Counted from the stretch's first letter, positions 48,728-58,599 are shown. The stretch: 64,000 nucleotides of DNA from Pseudobutyrivibrio sp. OR37 (GCF_900113655.1 NZ_FOQF01000004.1:62001-126000); one strand, 5' to 3'. The notes: generated by a model from the sequence alone, not told the origin. Translations and numbers: made by a program.

Positions 48728-50741
48728 AATCGTCCTCCTTCACAATCTTAAACTGCTGTACATAATCTGTAAGAGTCTGGGATGTATTTGCCAGCTCGTG
48801 AGAATTGTCCGCCACATCCTGACTGCTTGAGGTAATGGACTGAGCCTGTTCTACCATGTGCTTAGAGGTCTCAAGGATTTCATCTGCACTAGCCGCCTGC
48901 TCCTCAGAAATAGCAGCTACGTTAGTAGATACCTCATCAACCTTCTGTACATCCTGAATCATCAGATCAAGAAGCTCATTTGACTTTTCAATATTCTTAT
49001 AAATCTTATCAAATGTTTCAACTGCCGTACCAATTAATTCGCTATTAGCTTCAATGTTTCTTGCACTGTTTTCTGCCTGGGCAACAACAGAATCAATGGC
49101 CTTGCCTACATCATTGATAAGACTTGCAATATTATCGGCACTATCTGCTGATGTCTGAGCCAGCTTACCAATCTCTGTAGCAACTACCGCAAAGCCCTTT
49201 CCTGCCTCACCAGCACGGGCTGCCTCAATAGATGCATTAAGTGAAAGAAGATTTGTCTCATCGGCAATCTCTGCAATAAGTCCAACAATCTTTGTAATCT
49301 CTTCAGATGCCTTACCAACCTGGTTAATAGAATCAACCAAGGCATCGTTGCTGTTTTTGATTCCTTCCATGGCAATTGAAAGCTGCTCCATATCAGCACG
49401 TCCCTGCTTACTGATTTCAACAGTTTCCTTCATGCTTTCGTTAGCCTGATTAGAATTCTCTCTTGTATCAGAAACAACCATAGCAAGAGTAGTAGCATTT
49501 TCTGCAATCTCATTAACTGCAAGGGCTAGCTCATCAACTGTATTCTTCAGATTAACCATTGCATTTTCCTGTGACTGAGAAGCATCAAACATATCCTTAC
49601 TTACTCTATCACTGTTATCAGATTCCTGCTTTAGCTTATCAGACTCATCACTGATGCTTGAAAGCATCTTACGCATAAGCACAACGAACCTGCCAACCTG
49701 TTCACCCATAACACCGATTTCATCGTTAGATTCCTTAGCAACCTCGATAGTAAAATCACCATCGCTCATTGCTGAAATATTCTGGGTAATAGATGCGATT
49801 GGTCTTACAACACGTCCGATGATTACGCTAATCATAATAGTAATCAATACAACTGCAATGGCACCAACACCAAAAAGAATAAGACCAAGCTTTTGTATAT
49901 CCGCAAGAATAATGCTATCAGCAATATAAGAAACAAGCACCCAGTTTGTTCCTGATATTTCACTAAAAGCTACTGTATATCCGCTGATTTCCCCGGTTGC
50001 ATAATCACCTGCTGAAATCTTCTTATATGCACCCTTGATAATAGGATCATTACTGCTATCACTAATTGTGGTTGATACCAGGCTATCATCTCTGTGGGCA
50101 AGAATCATCATATCATCTGTATCCACCAAAAATGAGCTGGCATTTTTCATCTTTACACCAGAATTAACGATGATAGTAATCTGATCCAATGTAACATCTG
50201 CTGCTGCAACCCTTATATCATCACCATTGCTTTTAATAATTCCCGATGCAGAAATTACATACTGACCATCAGCATTTTTATATGGTCTACCATAGGCCAT
50301 ATTTACACGTGACAGGCCTTCCTTAAACCATTGCTGCTCTGTTGGATTAGATATAGAAATATCTGCGCCATTTCCACAGAAAACCGCCCCAGTATTAGAA
50401 GCCACATATACACCATTAGGAGAATTAGTATTAGAACCCACATAAGAAGTCAGGTACTGTACCAAAACTTCGTCATCAGGCTGCATACCTTCTATTCCCT
50501 TTTTGACTGCGGCAAAATTCTCTAAATTTTCACTTAGCCACGAACTAATGTTATCTGCCTGATTTCCAATAGAACTTTCCAGGTTTGCCTGTGCCATCTC
50601 CTGCATCCTATTTTTAGACAGAATCGAAGATATCACTACCAGCACGATTATCATAACAATAACAGCTGGAATGATTAGTAATAGAAGCTTGTCCTTAATC
50701 TTCATTACTTTTTCCTTTTTCTCTTTTACTTGTTTTGCCAT
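48717..50741 (-). CDS. Methyl-accepting chemotaxis protein
   Basis: About 674 residues. N-terminal membrane helix (about 18-40, [20 protein letters not shown]), extracellular dCache-like sensor (about 45-285, with [45 protein letters not shown]-like segments), second helix ([20 protein letters not shown]), HAMP domain ([20 protein letters not shown]), and a long coiled-coil signalling domain with the hairpin tip region [38 protein letters not shown] (quoted in part in the family consensus). GGAGG lies before ATG 50741. It overlaps the sugar-binding lipoprotein gene, forming a likely sensor pair. Confidence 0.93.
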   Translation of the reverse strand: MAKQVKEKKEKVMKIKDKLLLLIIPAVIVMIIVLVVISSILSKNRMQEMAQANLESSIGNQADNISSWLSENLENFAAVKKGIEGMQPDDEVLVQYLTSYVGSNTNSPNGVYVASNTGAVFCGNGADISISNPTEQQWFKEGLSRVNMAYGRPYKNADGQYVISASGIIKSNGDDIRVAAADVTLDQITIIVNSGVKMKNASSFLVDTDDMMILAHRDDSLVSTTISDSSNDPIIKGAYKKISAGDYATGEISGYTVAFSEISGTNWVLVSYIADSIILADIQKLGLILFGVGAIAVVLITIMISVIIGRVVRPIASITQNISAMSDGDFTIEVAKESNDEIGVMGEQVGRFVVLMRKMLSSISDESDKLKQESDNSDRVSKDMFDASQSQENAMVNLKNTVDELALAVNEIAENATTLAMVVSDTRENSNQANESMKETVEISKQGRADMEQLSIAMEGIKNSNDALVDSINQVGKASEEITKIVGLIAEIADETNLLSLNASIEAARAGEAGKGFAVVATEIGKLAQTSADSADNIASLINDVGKAIDSVVAQAENSARNIEANSELIGTAVETFDKIYKNIEKSNELLDLMIQDVQKVDEVSTNVAAISEEQAASADEILETSKHMVEQAQSITSSSQDVADNSHELANTSQTLTDYVQQFKIVKEDDYES

Positions 50742-50858
50742 AGCATCCTCCATCGCAATATATAGCACGTACACCATGCATTGTCTGAATTTTAACACTA
50801 ATTTGTGTATTAAGTGTTACAATTCACCCCTTCGTTAATTTTTGTCTCATTTTTTAAC

Positions 50859-50890
50859 AAAAAAGCAGCCTAGATAAACTAGACTGCTTG
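50859..50890 (-). terminator. Terminator of the 50904 gene
   Basis: AAGCAGTCTAG-TTTAT-CTAGGCTGCTT then TTTTG on the minus strand. Confidence 0.88.
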
Positions 50891-50903
50891 ATAGGTTTCA
50901 ATA

Positions 50904-51152
50904 CTATCTGCGGAAACGTGTGGTTTCGTATTTAGCTCTTGTTCTGACACAAACCTTTAAATCCTGTACTCTTGTATCAATGTCTCCGTCTTCAATTACC
51001 ACATCGATGGATGAAGCCATATTGTCAATTAATAGATTATCAAAATCCATTACAGGTGTTGCCACCAGAATTTTGTATTTTTCCTCAAAGGAGTCGGTGT
51101 CTAAAAACTCTAAAAGGATTGGATTAATCTCCTGCTCTTCTTGTCTCTCCAT
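50904..51152 (-). CDS. Small acidic hypothetical protein
   Basis: 82 residues, acidic with a basic end: EEQEINPILLEFLDTDSFEE, KYKILVATPVMDFDNLLIDN, then DLKVCVRTRAKYETTRFRR. Soluble, no signal. I do not recognise the family. It follows the PI-PLC-like gene by 29 bp in the same direction and ends at a terminator, so the two probably share a transcript. AGGAGG-type ribosome binding site before ATG 51152. Confidence 0.6.
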   Translation of the reverse strand: MERQEEQEINPILLEFLDTDSFEEKYKILVATPVMDFDNLLIDNMASSIDVVIEDGDIDTRVQDLKVCVRTRAKYETTRFRR

Positions 51153-51181
51153 ATATGCTGTCCTCCTTGTTTTTTTATATT

Positions 51182-52198
51182 CTAGCGATAATTTGTGTAA
51201 TAAATATGTCTTGCCAGATTGGCATTACCAAAATCTACGATTATTATTCCATAGCTGGTTTCTGGCTTAAGTTTATATTCCATTAGTAATTCATTTAGTG
51301 TCTTGGCGTAACCCCTTGGATGACCTATTTTACCATCACCGCTGGTACTTGTAAAATTAAAAAACCAAGTATTTTCATCAGCTTCGCAATTTTCTAAGCC
51401 ATCTACAACAGCGTTGTATTTATCCTCCACAGAATATTTGTATCGGTCCTGAACCCATAGTCTGCAATTGTCGTACACATATAGCTCGTAAGGGATGTCA
51501 GAAGGTACTCTATTATTCTGCTCAGCCCAGCTCATGTTAAGACCGGTAATGCCAGTACCCATTTCATCCTCAAACCTGGTCATTAGAACAGCTCGTCCTC
51601 TTGCCTCTGCAAGTGTTGGAATTTCATCTTGGGTGTACCAGTAGTCTTTGTTAGATTTGAGTTCCTTTTGTAGAAGCTTTTGGATATCACTGACAGAATG
51701 ATTATTGTCTTCTATCTTAATATTAACTATTACTGTTTCTGTTGGATGTTGCTGTAAGAATGTGTATAAATCCTTAGTTACATCATCGAAATAAAGATAA
51801 TCTGAAAATAGATTGCCATCCTTGTGGCAGTTGGCAAAATTATGAACCAGCTTTAGCTTTCCATCGCTTTTTATATCGTCTATTGCAACTCTTAAATCCA
51901 GGTATCTATAGCCGTCTTCCAGCTGAGTAATTATATCATTATCCTGACATCTCATAACGTATCCTAGCATTACATTTGAGGCGGCAGAATCATGGGTGCC
52001 TGGTATTGTGATCTGTGATAGATATACCTCATCATCTATATACTGCATCCAGTTAGATGTATCGGAATATGGTGCATCCATATCAATCGCAAAATCAGCT
52101 TCAGTATTATCATCACTGACAAACAAGGCAATCAAAATTACTATTATGATTGCAATCATTGCTCCGCAGGTTATTCTAAAAATCCGTCCCTTCTCCAT
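51182..52198 (-). CDS. PI-PLC X domain protein, membrane-anchored
   Basis: About 338 residues. N-terminal membrane segment (FRITCGAMIAIIIVILIALF) then an extracellular TIM-barrel phosphodiesterase of the phosphatidylinositol-specific phospholipase C type: ITIPGTHDSAASN (first catalytic His), YRYLDLRVAIDDIK, KLKLVHNFANCHKDGNLF (second His), HPTETVIVNIKIEDNN and PTLAEARGRAVLMTRF. Length and motifs fit bacterial PI-PLC. Substrate could be phosphatidylinositol or GPI-like lipids; there is no calcium-binding set visible. ATG 52198 is preferred because GGGGG lies eight bases upstream. Confidence 0.85.
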   Translation of the reverse strand: MEKGRIFRITCGAMIAIIIVILIALFVSDDNTEADFAIDMDAPYSDTSNWMQYIDDEVYLSQITIPGTHDSAASNVMLGYVMRCQDNDIITQLEDGYRYLDLRVAIDDIKSDGKLKLVHNFANCHKDGNLFSDYLYFDDVTKDLYTFLQQHPTETVIVNIKIEDNNHSVSDIQKLLQKELKSNKDYWYTQDEIPTLAEARGRAVLMTRFEDEMGTGITGLNMSWAEQNNRVPSDIPYELYVYDNCRLWVQDRYKYSVEDKYNAVVDGLENCEADENTWFFNFTSTSGDGKIGHPRGYAKTLNELLMEYKLKPETSYGIIIVDFGNANLARHIYYTNYR

Positions 52199-52295
52199 AT
52201 GCATGCCCCCATTTCTTAAAATTATTCTCGATTATTTATTATTATTTTAGCATTCTTTAGTGACAAAGTCTTTTAGTTTCTTTAAAATATAGATT

Positions 52296-52556
52296 ATGAT
52301 TGAACGAAAAAGATTATTATCAATAGGATATTATAAAAAAGCTCCCTCATTTACAGGGAGCGATAAAAACAAATGTTATAAAATTGAAAAGTTTGTTGAA
52401 GAAGGGGCCGAAGAGCCTGTTTTTAAAGCCACAATGTGGCCAGGCCCTTACAGCTCGGAAAACACTCCTGAGGAGCAAAAGATTTCAAACACTGCGCCAT
52501 TTACTGAAGAAGGACTTCAGCAGCTGGTGGACTGGATGAACGCTACAGAGCTCTAA
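52296..52556 (+). CDS. Small hypothetical protein
   Basis: 86 residues: MIERKRLLSIGYYKKAPSFT, GSDKNKCYKIEKFVEEGAEE, VFKATMWPGPYSSENTPEEQ, then a helix EEGLQQLVDWMNATEL. Looks like a small alpha/beta domain with conserved-looking Trp and Pro residues. I do not recognise the family. The ribosome binding site is poor, but coding character and the convergent overlap with the GGDEF gene (4 bp) support a real gene. Confidence 0.6.
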   Translation: MIERKRLLSIGYYKKAPSFTGSDKNKCYKIEKFVEEGAEEPVFKATMWPGPYSSENTPEEQKISNTAPFTEEGLQQLVDWMNATEL

Positions 52557-54148
52557 GAGGATTTTGAAGCGCGTTTGTTTTCATACATATATGAATCGGC
52601 GCGCTTTACTAATGCTTTAAAATCTGTATCCTTATCGGCGTCATAGCAGGCATATCCAAGTGCCACACCTATATCGTATTCATATCTGTAATCCATATTT
52701 GCTTTAAGGATTTTAGCATCAAACTGCTTTTTCAAGCGTTCAAGATTTATATGCTCTCCTGCTGGAATAATACAGCAGAACTCATCTCCACCTGTTCTAT
52801 AGCAATTTCCGTATTCGCCATAAACATCACCAAAGATTTGTGCAACTGTGGTAATGTATTCATCTCCAGCTTCATGGCCGTAGGTATCATTACATTTCTT
52901 TAAACCATTTGCATCTGCCACTACAGCAACTAGGCCATCTAAAGTGCTGCCCACCTTTGCATGACTTTCGAAAGCATTTCGATTAAAAAGACCTGTCATA
53001 CTATCAGTAAGGGCAAAGGCCTCTAACTGTTTTGCTCTGCGTCCTTTTTCAATAATGACATTGGCATCATTGATCAAATCTCTTCCAAGAATAAATACAA
53101 ATATAAAGAAGACGTAACGTCCGATTTTATCTGCATCTCCTAAATGTGTATAGTATTCTTTAAAATCTACAATGCATGCTAATAGGAATAAGGACAAGCC
53201 CACAACGCATATTTCATTCTGCTTTGTTTTTTGATTTCTGATAATCTGGAAAATCATTCCAACAACCAGATAGAGACCAGAAACAAATAGCAAAATCTGG
53301 ACAAACACAAGTGTCTGCCTGTATTCCCTAATCTTAAGGAAATGAAGGGCTGTAAGCACCACAAACTGTATCATAGAATATAAGATAATTATATTTGTTA
53401 TGAATTTGCTACGTAATTCCAAGTAAGCATCAAAAAACTTTACAAATGGTGGCACTACAAGCATCAAGCATAGATATGGTACAAGTGAATCTACCACCTT
53501 ATTGTTCATCAGCAATGAAGACGCCTCCGTCTCATTGATCGACCATACTCCACAGAAAAAGGTGAAGTATGCTAAATACAAGAGCTTTCTATCCAGATTT
53601 TGTTTCTTGTACATAGCCATGTAATAAACAAAAAGACCAATACTTAATATAAGGATTACTACACTAATAAAAAATCTAGGCATAGATTTTGCCATTACAT
53701 TGTTATACATTTCATAAGAGTTTCCAATGAAAAAGGTGAATTTCTGATCTTTAACCTCTTTATATATAGGAGCTATAGTAATAGCTACAAAATGCATATT
53801 TTCATTGATATCAATGAAATGAAAACCAGAACCAACAGATGAGGACCAAAAACCACCATCATTGGCAGTAGAATAAATTTCACGACCTGAGGTATATGCT
53901 GCTACCCTCTGATGAGAAGTGTAAAACATAATACCTGAATAATGATAATCAAAATCTGTTAAATCGAAAAAATATTCTGTAGAACCATCTGCGAGATGAG
54001 CTACAGAAAATGGTTTTATCTCGATATCTATAGTATCCTTCTTATCGTCATTAGTAGTGACATAACAAAGAACCATGATTAAAATAGCCATGATTAATGC
54101 AATTATATTTAATTTTTGAGCCCAATAGGCCATGTTTCTTTGTTTCAT
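52553..54148 (-). CDS. Membrane diguanylate cyclase (GGDEF)
   Basis: About 531 residues. One N-terminal helix (LNIIALIMAILIMVLCYV), an extracellular beta-rich domain (about 35-165, FSVAHLADGSTEYFFDLTDF), seven membrane helices (about 170-360, 7TMR-DISM-like), then a GGDEF domain with DSMTGLFNRNAFE, ADANGLKKCNDTYGHEAGDE and the active loop CYRTGGDEFCCIIP. It makes cyclic di-GMP; with the HD-GYP protein at 34636 it gives the window one synthase and one hydrolase. ATG 54148 with AGGTGG upstream is preferred over a GTG at 54154. Confidence 0.9.
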   Translation of the reverse strand: MKQRNMAYWAQKLNIIALIMAILIMVLCYVTTNDDKKDTIDIEIKPFSVAHLADGSTEYFFDLTDFDYHYSGIMFYTSHQRVAAYTSGREIYSTANDGGFWSSSVGSGFHFIDINENMHFVAITIAPIYKEVKDQKFTFFIGNSYEMYNNVMAKSMPRFFISVVILILSIGLFVYYMAMYKKQNLDRKLLYLAYFTFFCGVWSINETEASSLLMNNKVVDSLVPYLCLMLVVPPFVKFFDAYLELRSKFITNIIILYSMIQFVVLTALHFLKIREYRQTLVFVQILLFVSGLYLVVGMIFQIIRNQKTKQNEICVVGLSLFLLACIVDFKEYYTHLGDADKIGRYVFFIFVFILGRDLINDANVIIEKGRRAKQLEAFALTDSMTGLFNRNAFESHAKVGSTLDGLVAVVADANGLKKCNDTYGHEAGDEYITTVAQIFGDVYGEYGNCYRTGGDEFCCIIPAGEHINLERLKKQFDAKILKANMDYRYEYDIGVALGYACYDADKDTDFKALVKRADSYMYENKRASKSS

Positions 54149-54218
54149 AACCACCTAACGACTTTCAAAAGTGTTATATATTATTATACCTTCACATTTT
54201 GTTCACACTTTATAACTC

Positions 54219-54247
54219 ATTATACAGGCTACCCTTATACTAGTCAA
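54219..54247 (-). promoter_or_regulatory. Promoter of the GGDEF gene
   Basis: TTGACT (54242-54247), 17-bp spacer, TATAAT (54219-54224) on the minus strand, 70 bp before the start. Confidence 0.85.
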
Positions 54248-54290
54248 CCTATATCTAGAATCTTGGTAACTATACAGTTTTTTAAGACAC

Positions 54291-54318
54291 AAAAACCTCC
54301 AGCTGCAACTGGAGGTTC
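54291..54318 (-). terminator. Terminator after the alpha/beta hydrolase gene
   Basis: AACCTCCAG-TTGCAG-CTGGAGGTT followed by TTTGTG on the minus strand. Confidence 0.85.
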
Positions 54319-54324
54319 GATAGT

Positions 54325-54981
54325 TTAGTAGATGAATTTCTTTATGTAGTTATAAAGCTTATCATTTCCAATTATGTAGCTGGAATGATCTTCGCCTTTT
54401 AAAATCAAAAGCTCTGATTTTGGGATATTTGAGGCAATTTTGACTGTCTCTTTTTCCTTAATACAATCTTTCTCTCCTGCGATAATCATTGCAGGAATGG
54501 AAATACGCTGTAGTTGGGATACATCAATATCTGGCTCCATTAACATCATTAAGGTTCTAGGATCACCTGTTTTTTTGTATTCCCTTTTCATTTCTCTTAA
54601 ATCTCTATGGTGGATGCCCGCAGGATTAAGATTCGCTCCGCAACAAACTATTCTAGAAAGTAACTTGCTTGCCTTTATAGCCACCAAAAGGGCTACAATT
54701 CCACCATCTGAAAAACCAACTATTGTAGGGTATTCAATGTCCAGGGCTTTAATCAAATTAATAACATCATTAGCCATATCAACATAATGATATTCCTTTG
54801 GCGTAGCACTTTCGCCATGCCCTCTCAAATCCATGGCATACACGGTGTGTTCTCTGCCCATGGTCTTAACAAGCTCATCAAAAATATGATGGTCTTCTTT
54901 ATTACCATGGATAAGAATAACCGGCGTCCCCTCGCCGGTCTTCTCATAGCATATGACCTGTGAATTTAACTGAATGTACAT
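54325..54981 (-). CDS. Alpha/beta hydrolase
   Basis: About 218 residues. Oxyanion HGN in VILIHGNKEDHHIFDELVKT, nucleophile elbow VGFSDGGIVALL (Ser in G-F-S-D-G), acid in MIIAGEKDCIKE and catalytic His in LKGEDHSSYI. The lid region is short. Substrate unknown. ATG 54981 with AGAGGG six bases upstream is chosen; a longer frame start overlapping dapB has no ribosome binding site. It follows dapB on the same strand. Confidence 0.87.
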   Translation of the reverse strand: MYIQLNSQVICYEKTGEGTPVILIHGNKEDHHIFDELVKTMGREHTVYAMDLRGHGESATPKEYHYVDMANDVINLIKALDIEYPTIVGFSDGGIVALLVAIKASKLLSRIVCCGANLNPAGIHHRDLREMKREYKKTGDPRTLMMLMEPDIDVSQLQRISIPAMIIAGEKDCIKEKETVKIASNIPKSELLILKGEDHSSYIIGNDKLYNYIKKFIY

Positions 54982-55012
54982 ATTCAACCCTCTCTTAGAA
55001 TTAGAATAAGAA

Positions 55013-55774
55013 CTATTTCGCATCAATAACCTGCTTCATGTCATATAATCCTGCTGATTTTCCAGCTAAGAATTTAGCTGCTTCAACTGCCCCCTTTGCG
55101 AAAACACCCTTTGAATAAGCTGTATGCTTAATAGTGATTACCTCATCTAATCCTGCAAAAATCACTTCGTGCTCACCTACAATATTTCCGCCACGTACAG
55201 CAGATATTCCTATCTCGTTCTTTGGACGCTTCTCTCTTCTATCTGCTCTACCATATACATAATCATATTTTTCATCTAGTGCCTCGTTACATGCATCTGC
55301 AAGTGCAAGCGCTGTTCCACTTGGGGCATCTAGCTTTTGGTTGTGATGCTTTTCTACTATCTCAATATCAAAACCGGCATCAGCAAAAATCTGTGTAGCC
55401 TTCTTGCATAAATCAAAAAGTGTATTAATGCCAAGAGACATATTTGCTGAACGAAGTATACCGCATGACTTGCTAGCCTTATCTACATGTGCAATCATCT
55501 CCTCAGAAAGACCTGTAGTGCATAATACTACGTTTTTCTTATTGCTCTCGCAGTAATCTAAAAGATTATCTACAGCTGCTGCGTTAGAAAAATCAATAAT
55601 TACATCGAAATCAACATCAACCTTATCTATAGAATCAAAGACTGGATAATCGTTAGCAACACCTGTAAATTTATCTACACCGGCAACTATTTGGATTTCC
55701 TTATCGTCTTTACACAAATCTGTGATAACTCTTCCCATGTGACCATTGCAACCATGCATAACTGCTTTAATCAT
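55013..55774 (-). CDS. dapB: 4-hydroxy-tetrahydrodipicolinate reductase
   Basis: About 253 residues; reduces HTPA to tetrahydrodipicolinate in lysine and diaminopimelate synthesis. N-terminal Rossmann AVMHGCNGHMGRVITDLCKD, VIIDFSNAAAVDNLL, the catalytic EIVEKHHNQKLDAPSGTALA and GGNIVGEHEVIFAGLDEVIT are DapB signatures. ATG 55774 (GAGGTG six bases upstream) is chosen over a GTG at 55783. No dapA is next to it. Confidence 0.93.
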   Translation of the reverse strand: MIKAVMHGCNGHMGRVITDLCKDDKEIQIVAGVDKFTGVANDYPVFDSIDKVDVDFDVIIDFSNAAAVDNLLDYCESNKKNVVLCTTGLSEEMIAHVDKASKSCGILRSANMSLGINTLFDLCKKATQIFADAGFDIEIVEKHHNQKLDAPSGTALALADACNEALDEKYDYVYGRADRREKRPKNEIGISAVRGGNIVGEHEVIFAGLDEVITIKHTAYSKGVFAKGAVEAAKFLAGKSAGLYDMKQVIDAK

Positions 55775-55843
55775 TCTTTTCACCTCATATTCTACTTTTA
55801 ACTAAGTTTATTAAAAGTCACTATAAAATACAAGAGCCAGAGG

Positions 55844-56323
55844 TTATTTCTCTGACTCTAATCTTAATACACTATCTGCTATTTCATATAAGCCTTCAGA
55901 CATATTCTGGCCAGTAAGGATAACATTTGTAGCAATTGATTTACCCTCAAGAGCTCCTGTAATATCATCCTCGGACACAATGCCCTCATCCAATACTCCA
56001 AGAACCTCATCTAGTATAAGCAAATCGCATTCGCCTGTTCCTAATACCTTTCTGGCATAGTTCAAGCCATTAAGAATGTTAATCTTTTCTTCCTGCTTCT
56101 GCTCCTCTGTGAGATTCTCAAAGCCGTCCTTGGAACGCTCAAATCTGAAAAGCTTGATTTCAGGCTCAAGCTTTTCAAAATATTCTGTATTTGTCTCTGA
56201 TTTAAGAAACTGTATTATAATGCACTTTTTGCCCTGTGATGCAAAGCGAATGGCATTTCCAAGTGCTGCTGCGGATTTTCCTTGTCCATTACCGTAGTAT
56301 ACTTGTATAGTTCCCTTTTCCAT
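55844..56323 (-). CDS. cobO: Cob(I)yrinic acid a,c-diamide adenosyltransferase (CobO/BtuR)
   Basis: 159-residue P-loop enzyme that adds the adenosyl group to cob(I)alamin. Walker A-like loop YYGNGQGKSAAALGNAIRFA, IIIQFLKSETNTEYFEKLEP, the acidic DLLILDEVLGVLDEGIV and NVILTGQNMSEGLYEIADSV fit CobA/CobO, a little shorter than E. coli BtuR (196) at the N-terminus. It starts 7 bp after typA. No other cobalamin gene is near, so it may serve salvage. Confidence 0.88.
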   Translation of the reverse strand: MEKGTIQVYYGNGQGKSAAALGNAIRFASQGKKCIIIQFLKSETNTEYFEKLEPEIKLFRFERSKDGFENLTEEQKQEEKINILNGLNYARKVLGTGECDLLILDEVLGVLDEGIVSEDDITGALEGKSIATNVILTGQNMSEGLYEIADSVLRLESEK

Positions 56324-56330
56324 GATTCTC

Positions 56331-58163
56331 CTACTTTCTAATGCTAGCTCTCTTTCTCATTAGTGGATCAAGTATTCTCTTTCTAATTCTGAGAGATTCA
56401 GGAGTTACCTCCAAAAGCTCATCAACATCAATAAAGTCAAGTGCCTGCTCAAGGCTTAATACTCTAGGTGGTACAAGTGTAAGAGCCTCATCAGCTGATG
56501 ATGAACGTGTATTTGTAAGATGCTTCTTCTTACATACGTTAAGCTCGATATCCTCGGCACGTGAGCTCTGGCCGATAACCATACCAGAATAAACCTTCTC
56601 GCCTGGTCCGATAAATAAAGTACCACGCTCCTGAGCTGAGAATAAACCATAAGTAACTGACTCACCAGTCTCGAAAGCAATAAGTGAACCCTGCTTACGA
56701 TAAGCAATGTCACCCTTGTATGGCTCATAGCCTTCGAAAATAGTGTTGATGATTCCGTTACCCTTTGTATCTGTCATGAATTCTCCACGGTATCCAATAA
56801 GACCACGTGCAGGAATCTTAAACTCAATTCTTGTGTAACCACCTGTGATAGGTGTCATGTTCTGAAGCTCACCCTTACGCTGTGAAAGCTTCTCGATAAC
56901 TGCTCCTGTAAATTCATCAGGAACATCTACATAAGCGCGTTCCATTGGCTCAAGCTTACGTCCCTTTTCATCTGTATGATAAAGAACCTCTGCCTTTGAT
57001 ACGGCAAACTCAAAGCCTTCACGACGCATGTTTTCAATAAGTACTGATAAGTGAAGCTCACCACGACCAGAAACCTTTAGTGAATCTGGTGAATCTGTAT
57101 CCTCCACTCTAAGTGAAACGTCTGTGTTTAATTCCTTCATAAGACGCTCACGAATGTGACGTGATGTTACATACTTACCTTCCTGACCAGCAAGTGGACT
57201 ATCATTTACAATGAAGTTCATTGAAATAGTAGGCTCGGAAATCTTCTGGAAAGGAATTGGATTTGGTGCATCAACTGCACAAATTGTATCACCAATGTGG
57301 ATATCTGAAATACCAGAAATCGCAACGATTGAACCGATATTTGCTTCATCTACATCTACTTTATTTAATCCATCATATTCAAAAAGCTTTGAAATACGAA
57401 CCTTATTGCTCTTCTCAGGATCATGTGCATTTACAACAATAGCATCCTGATTTACCTTAATAGAACCATTTTCAACCTTACCGATACCGATACGTCCAAC
57501 ATATTCATTGTAATCGATTGTTGAAATAAGAACCTGTGTAGGTGCTTCTGGATCACCAGTTGGAGCTGGAATGTAATCTACGATTGTCTCGAAGAGAGCT
57601 GTCATATCCTTATGCTCTTCGTCAAGACTCTTCATAGCATAACCTTCCTTGGCACTTGCATAAATGAATGGGCAATCAAGCTGCTCATCAGATGCATCAA
57701 GATCCATGAAAAGCTCTAATACTTCATCGATAACTTCATCTGGACGTGCCTCTGGTCTATCGATTTTGTTGATACAAACGATAACAGGTAAATCCAAATC
57801 AAGAGCCTTCATAAGAACGAACTTTGTCTGAGGCATTGCGCCTTCGAAAGCATCTACAACAAGAACAACACCGTTAACCATCTTAAGTACACGCTCTACC
57901 TCGCCACCGAAATCGGCATGGCCTGGTGTATCGATAATGTTAATCTTTGTATTCTTGTAGTAAACTGCTGTATTCTTTGAAAGAATAGTGATACCACGCT
58001 CACGCTCAATATCATTTGAGTCCATGACACGCTCTGCAACTTCCTGGTTCTCTCTGAATACACCAGACTGCTTTAAAAGCTCATCTACAAGTGTAGTTTT
58101 ACCATGGTCAACGTGTGCAATAATTGCAATGTTTCTAATATCTTCTCTACTCTGTACTGACAT
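56331..58163 (-). CDS. typA: GTP-binding protein TypA/BipA
   Basis: 610-residue ribosome-associated translational GTPase involved in stress adaptation and 50S assembly. G1 [16 protein letters not shown]2 region [15 protein letters not shown]3 [17 protein letters not shown]4 [16 protein letters not shown]-like domains II, III and V follow, with the BipA-specific C-terminal domain ([20 protein letters not shown], then [20 protein letters not shown]). Length is typical. It precedes cobO on the same strand; repeats R3 and R4 lie upstream. Confidence 0.96.
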   Translation of the reverse strand: MSVQSREDIRNIAIIAHVDHGKTTLVDELLKQSGVFRENQEVAERVMDSNDIERERGITILSKNTAVYYKNTKINIIDTPGHADFGGEVERVLKMVNGVVLVVDAFEGAMPQTKFVLMKALDLDLPVIVCINKIDRPEARPDEVIDEVLELFMDLDASDEQLDCPFIYASAKEGYAMKSLDEEHKDMTALFETIVDYIPAPTGDPEAPTQVLISTIDYNEYVGRIGIGKVENGSIKVNQDAIVVNAHDPEKSNKVRISKLFEYDGLNKVDVDEANIGSIVAISGISDIHIGDTICAVDAPNPIPFQKISEPTISMNFIVNDSPLAGQEGKYVTSRHIRERLMKELNTDVSLRVEDTDSPDSLKVSGRGELHLSVLIENMRREGFEFAVSKAEVLYHTDEKGRKLEPMERAYVDVPDEFTGAVIEKLSQRKGELQNMTPITGGYTRIEFKIPARGLIGYRGEFMTDTKGNGIINTIFEGYEPYKGDIAYRKQGSLIAFETGESVTYGLFSAQERGTLFIGPGEKVYSGMVIGQSSRAEDIELNVCKKKHLTNTRSSSADEALTLVPPRVLSLEQALDFIDVDELLEVTPESLRIRKRILDPLMRKRASIRK

Positions 58164-58232
58164 AAAATTTCCTTTTCTACTGCATATCTCTAGGTACCGT
58201 AAAAACCCCTGGTCCTAGTCCGCTGGTTACGC

Positions 58233-58422
58233 TAACAAGTGGTCTTATAGTTTTTCAAGCTCCCGCAAGCCATCTCCCATTGGAGCCAAGGGAACCTCCC
58301 TAAAGGGTCCCTCCTTAACTCCATGGGGGTCTTCGTTCCACTTCGGTCGTTGCTAAGCAAAGGTCCACTGGACCTTTAGCAACCTCTTGCTCGCGCTTAC
58401 CAACGTTGAGAGCCACTTGTTA
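58233..58422 (-). repeat. Structured intergenic repeat, copy R3 (long form)
   Basis: Outer arms TAACAAGTGG (58233-58242) and CCACTTGTTA (58413-58422), extended by CTGGT/ACCAG. The minus strand inside is nearly identical to R1: AGGTTGCTAAAGGTCCAGTG, GACCTTTGCTTAGCAACGAC, CGAAGTGGAACGAAGACC, the AGGGACCCTTTAGGGAGGTT hairpin and ATGGGAGATGGC. It lies between serS and typA beside R4. Confidence 0.88.
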
Positions 58423-58463
58423 TCTACCAGCTCACTTAAAATCGTTATTTGGTAATTTAGAAT

Positions 58464-58585
58464 ACGTGGCAACATAACCTACGCGAGCGCGAGCAGGAGG
58501 GCCCCATACCGAGTGAGGAGCTACCGCACCGGAGCGGCAGTATGGGAGATGGCCTGCGGGAGCACGGAGTACTATGATGCCACGT
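58464..58585 (+). repeat. Structured intergenic repeat, copy R4 (short form, replaced insert)
   Basis: Outer arms ACGTGGCA (58464-58471) and TGCCACGT (58578-58585). Inside: ACATAACCTA, GCGAGCGCGAGCAGGAGG then GCCCCAT as in R1/R2, but the middle hairpin is different (CGAGTGAGGAGCTACCGCAC, CGGAGCGGCAG), then ATGGGAGATGGCCTGCGGGA as in R1. It shows the modules can be swapped while the flanking pairs are kept. Confidence 0.85.
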
Positions 58586-58599
58586 TCAAAACTCTACGA

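Noticed and set aside
55775-56330. Cobalamin or lysine riboswitch near cobO or dapB
   Set aside because: The gaps before cobO (7 bp) and dapB (69 bp) are too short for either riboswitch.
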